From: Iodobacter sp025352645
GTDB taxonomy: Bacteria > Pseudomonadota > Gammaproteobacteria > Burkholderiales > Chitinibacteraceae
NCBI RefSeq assembly: GCF_033446605.1
Contig: NZ_JAWQUO010000015.1
Coordinates: forward strand, 62,001-126,000
DNA length: 64,000 bases
Reading direction: 5' to 3'
A program made the position numbers and the translations under genes. Positions within the stretch are counted from its first letter, which is position 1. Each line of letters opens with the position of its first letter. The notes under the pieces are model-generated. The model was given only the letters and a program-made list of their open reading frames with translations. It ran no database searches and was not told where the DNA came from. Shown here piece by piece: positions 1 through 6,511 of this stretch.

Positions 1-41
1 ATCGATAAATACATGCCTCACGCCTTAAGTTCTAAAAAATG

Positions 42-581
42 TTAGTATCCAAACAAATAATTATTAATTCCTAATTGATCTTTATCAGACAAAATATAGT
101 TAAGATCTGGCCATTTAATCTTAATGCTCTCTTCATTCCAAGCAACAACCATTTCTAAATCTTTAAACCAATAATCCGTAGTTTTATATAAAAACTCCGC
201 TACTTCTGATACCACTACAAAACCATGAGCAAAGCCTTCGGGGATCCATAGCTGGCGTTTATTCTCTTCACTAAGTGTTACCCCCACCCATTGCCCGAAA
301 GTTGAGGACGATTTACGGATATCTACGGCTACATCAAAGACTTCACCCAAGGTGCAGCGCACTAATTTCCCTTGAGGGTGCGGTGGTAATTGATAGTGCA
401 AACCGCGTAATACACCTTTTACAGAACGGGAATGGTTATCCTGCACAAATTCAACTTTCCGGCCAATTGCGGCTTCAAATTTGGCGTGGTTAAAGCTTTC
501 ATAAAAGAAACCGCGCTCGTCTCCAAATACCTGCGGTTCAATTATTTTTACATCGCTAATTGCGGTATCAATGATTTTCAT
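42..581 (-). CDS. rfbC: dTDP-4-dehydrorhamnose 3,5-epimerase
   Basis: Epimerises dTDP-4-keto-6-deoxy-D-glucose at C3 and C5, the third step of dTDP-L-rhamnose synthesis in the cytoplasm. The 179-residue length is normal for RmlC. The family core is present: GVLRGLHYQ with the catalytic His, and WIPEGFAHGF near residues 110-120. I start at the ATG at 581 (MKIIDTAISD); an upstream TTG at 599 is possible but lies in a palindrome. It is the last rhamnose gene of the operon, 129 bases after rfbA, and the gap holds a 24-bp perfect palindrome. Identity is secure. Confidence 0.96.
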   Translation of the reverse strand: MKIIDTAISDVKIIEPQVFGDERGFFYESFNHAKFEAAIGRKVEFVQDNHSRSVKGVLRGLHYQLPPHPQGKLVRCTLGEVFDVAVDIRKSSSTFGQWVGVTLSEENKRQLWIPEGFAHGFVVVSEVAEFLYKTTDYWFKDLEMVVAWNEESIKIKWPDLNYILSDKDQLGINNYLFGY

Positions 582-596
582 ATTGCACTTTTTAAG

Positions 597-620
597 CAAG
601 GTGGATTTAAATCCACCTTG
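597..620. repeat. 24-bp perfect palindrome between rfbA and rfbC
   Basis: Two 12-base arms (CAAGGTGGATTT and its exact complement) meet with no spacer. It lies in the rfbA-rfbC gap, just upstream of the rfbC start. It could be a protein-binding site or an mRNA hairpin that lowers rfbC expression. No U-tract follows, so it is not a standard terminator. Confidence 0.6.
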
Positions 621-710
621 CTATTCCCCTAATCAAGAATAATTTTCTATATTCAATGTGGTACTACGTAATCGCGGCCGCTAGTAAACCACGCTTGCCA
701 CAAAGAATCA

Positions 711-1616
711 TCAGAATGTTTTGTCTTTTAGCATGTTTAATAAGTACTGCCCATAAGCATTTTTCTTTAAGGGTTGGGCTAGTTTCTCTATCTGTGCAGC
801 ATCAATCCAGCCTGATCGGTAGGCAATTTCTTCCGGGCAGCACACTTTTAAGCCTTGGCGAGATTCGATGGTTTGGATGAATTGGCTGGCTTCCAGCATA
901 GACTCATGAGTACCCGTATCCAACCATGCGTAGCCACGGCCCATGGTTTGTACGTCTAGCTCGCCCATGGCGAGGTAGGCGGCGTTTACGTCGGTGATTT
1001 CTAGCTCGCCGCGCGGGGATGGCTTGATGGCCTTGGCAATTTCTACCACACGGTTGTCGTAGAAATAGAGGCCGGTTACGGCGTAGTTTGATTTCGGCTG
1101 TGCTGGTTTTTCTTCTAGGCTAACGGCTTTGCCCTGCTCATCAAACTCTACTACACCATAGCGCTCTGGGTCGGTAACGCGGTAGGCAAAAACGCTGGCT
1201 CCGCTGGTTTTGGCCGATGCTTCTTGCAGCAATCCGGCAAAATCGTGGCCGTAATAGATATTGTCGCCCAGTACTAAGGCGCAATTGTCTTTGCCAATAA
1301 ACTCTTCGCCAATGATAAAGGCTTGGGCAAGGCCATCTGGGCTGGCTTGCACGGCGTATTTCAGATTAATACCCCACTGGCTACCATCGCCCAGTAATTG
1401 CTCAAAGCGCGGGGTATCTTGCGGGGTGGAGATAATCAAAATATCTTTAATGCCCGCCAGCAGCAAAGTACAGAGCGGGTAATAAATCATGGGCTTATCG
1501 TAGATAGGCAGCAGTTGTTTGCTGACGGCCAGCGTGGCGGGGTAGAGACGTGTACCGCTGCCGCCGGCAAGGATAATGCCTTTGCGACTTGTTGCTGGTG
1601 AATTAGAAGTGCTCAT
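711..1616 (-). CDS. rfbA: Glucose-1-phosphate thymidylyltransferase
   Basis: Joins dTTP and glucose-1-phosphate to make dTDP-glucose, the first step of dTDP-rhamnose synthesis. The N-terminal nucleotide-binding motif GGSGTRLYPAT is at about residues 18-28. LVLGDNIYYG, the EKP motif (about 166-168) and the C-terminal domain are complete; 301 residues is normal for RmlA. It follows the MNT and HEPN genes on the same strand, separated by 116 bases that contain a long hairpin repeat. The rhamnose genes are therefore interrupted by toxin-antitoxin-like genes and a repeat but keep one orientation. Confidence 0.97.
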   Translation of the reverse strand: MSTSNSPATSRKGIILAGGSGTRLYPATLAVSKQLLPIYDKPMIYYPLCTLLLAGIKDILIISTPQDTPRFEQLLGDGSQWGINLKYAVQASPDGLAQAFIIGEEFIGKDNCALVLGDNIYYGHDFAGLLQEASAKTSGASVFAYRVTDPERYGVVEFDEQGKAVSLEEKPAQPKSNYAVTGLYFYDNRVVEIAKAIKPSPRGELEITDVNAAYLAMGELDVQTMGRGYAWLDTGTHESMLEASQFIQTIESRQGLKVCCPEEIAYRSGWIDAAQIEKLAQPLKKNAYGQYLLNMLKDKTF

Positions 1617-1678
1617 CTTGATTATCCTTATCTGCTGGGTAGTAGCCCAACCCTATCAACGTAAGTAAATGATTTTAG

Positions 1679-1735
1679 TAGGGCGGGAGCAACCCGCGAG
1701 TAATGCTGAAAAATACGCGGGTTGCTCCCGCCTTA
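1679..1735. repeat. Interspersed hairpin repeat (GGGCGGG/CCCGCC family)
   Basis: Arms of about 22 bases (GTAGGGCGGGAGCAACCCGC and its near-complement) flank a short AT-rich loop. The same family recurs at 6437, 25772, 28691, 28843 and 33602. The right arm supplies the TAA stop codon of the HEPN gene. Confidence 0.8.
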
Positions 1736-2152
1736 CGCTTTGCTATTAAAAGGTTCGATAAAGAAATCCAGCATAAATTGATAGGCATTGCTATCAATCA
1801 AGCGATAAATCACCCGCGTATCCAAATTTAAATAGTCATGCACAATTCTATTTCTTAAGTCAATCGCCCTTTGCCAAGCTTGCAGCTCGTCCATGCTTAG
1901 CTTTCCTGCTTGCTGCAGCAGTGCAAAGCAATCATAAGCACTCACTGGCACGGCTTGGCCCAATGCTTTTAGGCTGTGTTTGGCCTTGCCGATGCTGTTT
2001 TCTGCGATCACTTGCAAAGCATGCACTGCGCCGGAAAACTCCAATGCCGTAAGGCTGCCCTGTTGCTGCAAGCGCTCTTTGGCTTCTAGTAGGATTAAAG
2101 CTTGCCTTGCCGCATGCGCGGCTGTTTCAGCTTGATATTCGTCCAGCTGCAT
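1733..2152 (-). CDS. HEPN-domain protein, HepT-like toxin (DUF86 type)
   Basis: A 139-residue, mostly helical protein of the HepT/DUF86 kind. The RX4HXY signature is intact: RNRIVHDY with R100, H105 and Y107. In known HepT/MntA (type VII) pairs this motif is the RNase centre, and its Tyr is AMPylated by the partner nucleotidyltransferase. The gene overlaps the MNT frame by 26 bases, the usual coupled arrangement. The stop codon lies inside a hairpin repeat, so the 3' end may have been trimmed by repeat insertion. The domain call is strong; toxin activity and any role in polysaccharide control are inference. A stand-alone HEPN with another target is possible. Confidence 0.85.
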   Translation of the reverse strand: MQLDEYQAETAAHAARQALILLEAKERLQQQGSLTALEFSGAVHALQVIAENSIGKAKHSLKALGQAVPVSAYDCFALLQQAGKLSMDELQAWQRAIDLRNRIVHDYLNLDTRVIYRLIDSNAYQFMLDFFIEPFNSKA

Positions 2153-2521
2153 CTTGCTTTTCCCAATGAAACATTTCTAACTCGCGCCATGTTCTGTTTA
2201 AAAAATGGCTCCAAGCTAACGTGTTATCGCCTTTTAGCAAAAGACCTGTATTGGCTATTTGCTCCCGCATGGTAAGGCCTGCTTGGGCGATATCAATCAA
2301 ATCAATTTGCTCTGGATGAAGCTGCATCGCTGCGGCTAATTGCACTTGCAAATCACCCAATTGCTCATAGCGCTTTATAGGATCAAGCCCATATTCAAAT
2401 GCTAGGGCGATATCCCAATCACTACTGGCACTCGCTCGCCCATCCACTTGGCTGCCCACTAATACAGCAAAACTCACTTTGGGTATTGAGCTAGCGCAGC
2501 TTGTAACAGCGGTATTTGCAT
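2127..2521 (-). CDS. MntA-like minimal nucleotidyltransferase, reading frame broken at codon 16
   Basis: Predicted antitoxin of the HEPN gene that follows. The family start is the ATG at 2521-2519, which overlaps the rfbD stop as TAATG. It reads MQIPLLQAALAQYPK and then hits TGA at 2476-2474. The rest of the protein (VSFAVLVGS onward, 116 residues) is in the -1 frame and carries an intact GSX10DXD motif (GS then DWD). Read as one protein it would be 131 residues, normal for the family. The junction is C-CCA-AAG, a slippery-type heptamer, and the TGA overlaps a GTG as GTGA. A one-base deletion, a -1 frameshift and reinitiation at GTG (2477) all fit. The domain is certain; expression as full-length protein is unresolved. 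Confidence 0.8.
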
Positions 2522-3435
2522 TACCTTTCCAACAAAGTCATCACCTGTTTTACACCCTCTTGCCAATCTGGCAAACAAAGGCCAAAGGTAACTTGTAGCT
2601 TTTCCGTGCTCAGCCTAGAGTTTGCAGGGCGCGGCGCGGGGAGTGGGTAGGCGCTGGTGGGGATAGGCAGAATGTTTTCTGCCTTAATCTGCGCCCCTGC
2701 CACTTTAGCCAACTCAACGATTCGTTCTGCATAACCATGCCAAGTGGTGGTACCACCAGCCACTAGATGATAGGTTCCATATAAGTTTGCTTGTGTTGAG
2801 TTGGAAGTGTCTGCATCCCTAATCAACACTTGCCGGATTGCATGGGCAGTCACATCCGCCAATAGGCTGGCTGCGGTAGGCGCGCCATATTGATCGGCGA
2901 TAATCTTAAGTTCTTCACGCTCACTCGCCAAACGCAAGATGGTTTTTAAAAAATTACCCCCATGCGCGCCAAATACCCAACTGGTTCTAAAAATAAGATG
3001 CCTAGGATTGGCGCTGGCAATCGCTAGCTCACCAGCTAATTTGGTTTTGCCGTATACAGACTGTGGATTAGGCGTGTCGTCCTCGCTATACCAGCCGTCT
3101 TTTTTACCATCAAATACATAATCGGTAGAGTAATGCACCAGCAGAGCGCCAAGCTTGGCGGCTTCCTCTGCAAAAATTTGTGAGGCGATGGTATTGATGG
3201 CGTAAGCAAGCTCTGGCTCGCTTTCGGCTTTATCCACGGCAGTATGCGCGGCAGGGTTCACAATGACTTGCGGCTGCACTTTGGCAATCAGCGCGCGAAT
3301 CGCCTCTGGGTTGCTTAAATCACAATCATGCCTATCCACCGCGATCACTTCACCCAGTACCGCAAGGCTGCGCTGTAGCTCAAAGCCGAGTTGGCCGTTT
3401 TTACCGGTCAACAAAATACGAATACCTTGCTTCAT
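2521..3435 (-). CDS. rfbD: dTDP-4-dehydrorhamnose reductase
   Basis: NADPH-dependent final step of dTDP-L-rhamnose synthesis. A short-chain dehydrogenase fold with the nucleotide-binding motif GKNGQLG near residue 11, YSTDYVFDG, and the catalytic YxxxK (YGKTK). At 304 residues it is full length. The start ATG overlaps the TGA of the upstream MNT-HEPN gene by 4 bases, and its TAA overlaps the next ATG by one base. It is thus translationally coupled on both sides to nucleotidyltransferase genes that have no obvious metabolic link to it. Confidence 0.97.
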   Translation of the reverse strand: MKQGIRILLTGKNGQLGFELQRSLAVLGEVIAVDRHDCDLSNPEAIRALIAKVQPQVIVNPAAHTAVDKAESEPELAYAINTIASQIFAEEAAKLGALLVHYSTDYVFDGKKDGWYSEDDTPNPQSVYGKTKLAGELAIASANPRHLIFRTSWVFGAHGGNFLKTILRLASEREELKIIADQYGAPTAASLLADVTAHAIRQVLIRDADTSNSTQANLYGTYHLVAGGTTTWHGYAERIVELAKVAGAQIKAENILPIPTSAYPLPAPRPANSRLSTEKLQVTFGLCLPDWQEGVKQVMTLLER

Positions 3436-4166
3436 TTTGCCCTACTCTCACTCGCCAATACAGCTTGCAAGCTGGTTTCTAATTGAGTAAATGCGCCGAT
3501 ATAAGCATCTACTTTACCTAGCAAAGCCGATACTTCTCGCTCATCATAAACATGGCTAGATAAATTACGCATTTCTATCATATCTAACCAAAGTGGCTCA
3601 TCTTGAATTAAGCCTTGCGCAAAAGCATCTTTAAAAATAGCGCGAGGATTTTTACTATCAATTCCCACAAAATCTAAATAGCGCTTAAGTGCTTTCCAAG
3701 ACATTTCAAATGTAAACTCGAAACGCTGTACATTAATATCTAAAACCACATCACCAAAGCCCTCTTGGCGCAAGGCAATCGCTTCTTGTTGAACTAAACG
3801 TAAGCGGCGCAATGCCCTTGAAAAATACAACAAGCCATCTTCTGCTCGTAATTGCTTGCTTGCGCTAAATAACACCCGGCCTGTTTCTTTTACTCTTTGC
3901 ACAAAACGCAGCTCTGCATGCGCAATATTTGCAACGTCAATCTTAATTAAGGTTGGGATTAAATCTACTTCCGCACGAATAATGGCCATGCTTTCAGAGC
4001 TGGCATTTGCATCGTCAAAGGCAAAATCATAATCACTAACCGTGGATGCCTCACCATTGGCGCGCGAGCCAAACAACCAAATCCGAGTTGGGTTCAAATG
4101 GCGCAGGATAATAGCAACCACCGCATCAATCAGTTTTTTATCTAGAATTGCCGTCACATCAGCCAT
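3432..4166 (-). CDS. Fused MNT nucleotidyltransferase-HEPN protein
   Basis: A 244-residue protein with two domains that are usually separate genes (HI0073/HI0074 type). Residues 1-100 are a minimal nucleotidyltransferase with GS33-34, D45, D47 and a likely third metal ligand D77. Residues 105-244 are an HI0074-type HEPN domain with FEMSWKALKRYL near 153-164 and RNLSSHVY (R200, H205, Y207), so the RX4HXY motif is intact. I start at the ATG at 4166, two bases after the rfbB stop; a longer frame would overlap rfbB. It ends in an ATGA overlap with rfbD. The fusion could put toxin and antitoxin in cis, or it may be a housekeeping enzyme. Function unproven. Confidence 0.85.
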   Translation of the reverse strand: MADVTAILDKKLIDAVVAIILRHLNPTRIWLFGSRANGEASTVSDYDFAFDDANASSESMAIIRAEVDLIPTLIKIDVANIAHAELRFVQRVKETGRVLFSASKQLRAEDGLLYFSRALRRLRLVQQEAIALRQEGFGDVVLDINVQRFEFTFEMSWKALKRYLDFVGIDSKNPRAIFKDAFAQGLIQDEPLWLDMIEMRNLSSHVYDEREVSALLGKVDAYIGAFTQLETSLQAVLASESRAK

Positions 4167-4168
4167 TT

Positions 4169-5227
4169 TTATGCCCCGTAATGCTGATTTACCCAGTTCT
4201 GATAAGCCCCAGATGTTACATTTTGTACCCAATCCTGATGCGTTAGATACCAATCAACCGTTTTTGCAATCCCCGTTTCAAAGGTTTCAGCAGGCTTCCA
4301 GCCCAATTCTCGCTCTAGCTTGCTTGCATCAATAGCGTAGCGTTTATCGTGGCCAGGACGATCCGTTACGTAGGTAATTTGCTCTGCGTAAGCCTTACCA
4401 TCCACTTTGGGGCGGCGCTCGTCAAGGATTTGGCAAATGGTATGCACCACATCCAGATTCGGCTTTTCATTCCAGCCGCCTACGTTGTAGGTTTCTCCAA
4501 CGATACCTGCTTCAAGCACTCGACGAATCGCACTGCAATGGTCGGTTACATACAGCCAATCGCGGATTTGCTGACCATCGCCATAAATCGGCAAAGCCTT
4601 GCCTGCTAGAGCGTTCAAAATCACCAGCGGAATTAACTTTTCTGGGAAATGATATGGGCCGTAATTATTCGAACAATTAGTCGTCAGTACCGGCAGACCA
4701 TAGGTGTGGTGCCAAGCGCGAACCAGATGGTCGGATGCCGCTTTAGATGCGGAATATGGGCTATTTGGCTCGTAAGTCTTAGTTTCAGTAAAAGCAGGAT
4801 CGTCGCTCGCTAAAGAGCCATAGACTTCATCGGTCGATACATGCAAAAAGCGAAATGCCGCTTTTGTCTCACCAGCTAATTCATTCCAATAGCCACGCAC
4901 ACTTTCCAGCAAATTAAAGGTGCCAACTACATTGGTTTGAATAAACTCACCCGGCCCACTGATAGATCTATCAACGTGCGATTCAGCCGCAAAGTTAATC
5001 ACTGCACGCGGTTGATATTTAGCCAGTAGTTCGCCAATCACCGTTTTATCGCCAATATCCGCACGCACAAAGGTATGCCGCATATCGTCTTTTAAGGATG
5101 CCAAGGTATCCAGATTGCCAGCGTAAGTCAGCTTATCTACATTGATTACCGGCTCATCGCTCTGTGCCAACCAATCCAAAACAAAATTACCGCCAATAAA
5201 ACCAGCACCACCAGTAACTAAAATCAT
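4169..5227 (-). CDS. rfbB: dTDP-glucose 4,6-dehydratase
   Basis: NAD-dependent conversion of dTDP-glucose to dTDP-4-keto-6-deoxyglucose, the second step of dTDP-rhamnose synthesis. The N-terminal Rossmann motif TGGAGFIGG, HVSTDEVYG and the catalytic YSASK are all present; 352 residues is normal. The ATG at 5227 overlaps the TGA of the chain-length gene (ATGA), which fixes the start against a longer upstream option. The next gene, the MNT-HEPN fusion, begins two bases after the stop, so the whole run should be one transcript. Confidence 0.97.
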   Translation of the reverse strand: MILVTGGAGFIGGNFVLDWLAQSDEPVINVDKLTYAGNLDTLASLKDDMRHTFVRADIGDKTVIGELLAKYQPRAVINFAAESHVDRSISGPGEFIQTNVVGTFNLLESVRGYWNELAGETKAAFRFLHVSTDEVYGSLASDDPAFTETKTYEPNSPYSASKAASDHLVRAWHHTYGLPVLTTNCSNNYGPYHFPEKLIPLVILNALAGKALPIYGDGQQIRDWLYVTDHCSAIRRVLEAGIVGETYNVGGWNEKPNLDVVHTICQILDERRPKVDGKAYAEQITYVTDRPGHDKRYAIDASKLERELGWKPAETFETGIAKTVDWYLTHQDWVQNVTSGAYQNWVNQHYGA

Positions 5228-6420
5228 GCTATGCCCTTCCAAGCTTTTTTTAATAAATCCAAGCGCTGTTTTTGCTCTGGATTTGTACCCATTTTATTAA
5301 ATGCTTCTAAAATAAAGCTCGCCAAAATTGCTAGGAAAAAACCACCAAACAGAGCGAGTAAAACTAAGATGGCACGTTTAGGCTTAGATTTTCTTTCTGG
5401 CTCAATTGCTGCGTCCAATACCTGAATATTGGCACCGTCTTTGGCTTCGTCTAATTTCGCAATTTCATATTGCTTGGACATCAACTCAAATAGCGTTTCT
5501 TGGTATTTCACATCGCGCACTTTGCGGATGTACTCAAGGCCAATTCCTGGTGCTTTGGTTTTGGCCAGTAGTACATCTTCATTAGCATCGCCGCCCTTGC
5601 CCATATCCGCCAACTGGGTTTGCAAACTATCTAGCTCCGCCTTGGCCCTTTGCAACTCTGGATTGCTTTCGGTCGCAAAATTACGCATGGCATTGATTTG
5701 CACCTGCTTAGCCGATACTTTGGCGCGTAAAGCCCCCAAAGCTTCTATAGCCATCTTACCCTGTGCATCTAGCTGTAAAACACCGGTTTTTTCCTGCTCT
5801 TGCTTTAATGCCACCTCGGCATTCGCCAGCTCTTTTTTAGCACCAAGTAGTTGGCCTTCAAAAAACTGCCGACGCTGCGCCGCTTCCGTCACCGCCATTA
5901 CTTTGCTTAAATTACGTAGCTCTTCTACATAAGCATTGGCAATTGCAGCGGCTAGTTTTGGATCTTTATCTTCAACCGCAATCGAGATCAGGCCATCTTT
6001 ACCCGTAGCAATTTTGCTACTGCCTTCCAGTGCAGCCAGCGTATCGCCAATGGTTTTGGCTTCATATACCGTTTGTAATTTAAACCGCTCTACCAACTTT
6101 TCTTCCAAACGGCGGCTTTGCATCATGGCGATATAAATATCATTCGGGCTTTTCATGCCCAAAGCAGCGCCAGCGCCCCCCAAGCCACCAAGCTGCGCCA
6201 GCATGGCCGATGCACTGGATTGCTGTTGCTGCGGTGGCAAGATGGTGGTTTTAGCTTCAAAAATAGGCGTAGCAAGCAGGCCATAAATCACCGCCAGCAC
6301 GGCAAATAGCACCGGCAAGCCAAAAATCAATTTCTTGTGTTTTGCCAGCACAATAAGTAAATCGATCAGACTAATTTCATCATCCTGATCGTTTTCCTGA
6401 ACCACAGTTTTATTTTCCAT
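5224..6420 (-). CDS. Wzz-type polysaccharide chain-length / co-polymerase protein
   Basis: Inner-membrane protein expected to set polysaccharide chain length or to assist export. One membrane segment lies near residues 33-52 and a second near 350-372, with a long periplasmic coiled-coil region between them: the Wzz/PCP layout. There is no C-terminal tyrosine-kinase domain. 398 residues. It lies between the export protein and rfbB and overlaps rfbB by 4 bases. The substrate is unknown but the neighbours imply a rhamnose-containing polymer. Confidence 0.88.
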   Translation of the reverse strand: MENKTVVQENDQDDEISLIDLLIVLAKHKKLIFGLPVLFAVLAVIYGLLATPIFEAKTTILPPQQQQSSASAMLAQLGGLGGAGAALGMKSPNDIYIAMMQSRRLEEKLVERFKLQTVYEAKTIGDTLAALEGSSKIATGKDGLISIAVEDKDPKLAAAIANAYVEELRNLSKVMAVTEAAQRRQFFEGQLLGAKKELANAEVALKQEQEKTGVLQLDAQGKMAIEALGALRAKVSAKQVQINAMRNFATESNPELQRAKAELDSLQTQLADMGKGGDANEDVLLAKTKAPGIGLEYIRKVRDVKYQETLFELMSKQYEIAKLDEAKDGANIQVLDAAIEPERKSKPKRAILVLLALFGGFFLAILASFILEAFNKMGTNPEQKQRLDLLKKAWKGIA

Positions 6421-6436
6421 AAGCTTCTTGTTAGTT

Positions 6437-6504
6437 TTGTAGGGCGGGTAAAACCCGCCGCTTTGGATGAGTTAAATCTGGCGGCTTGTGTACCCGCCCT
6501 ACAA
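6437..6504. repeat. Interspersed hairpin repeat (GGGCGGGT family)
   Basis: The 14-base arms TTGTAGGGCGGGTA and TACCCGCCCTACAA are exact complements and flank a second, inner pair of GGCGG-type arms. It lies between the export gene and the chain-length gene inside the operon, so it will form an mRNA hairpin there. Confidence 0.75.
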
Positions 6505-6511
6505 GGATTTA

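Noticed and set aside
5429..5932. 167-codon open frame antisense to the chain-length gene
   Set aside because: Ser/Ala-rich shadow of a helical coding region on the other strand.
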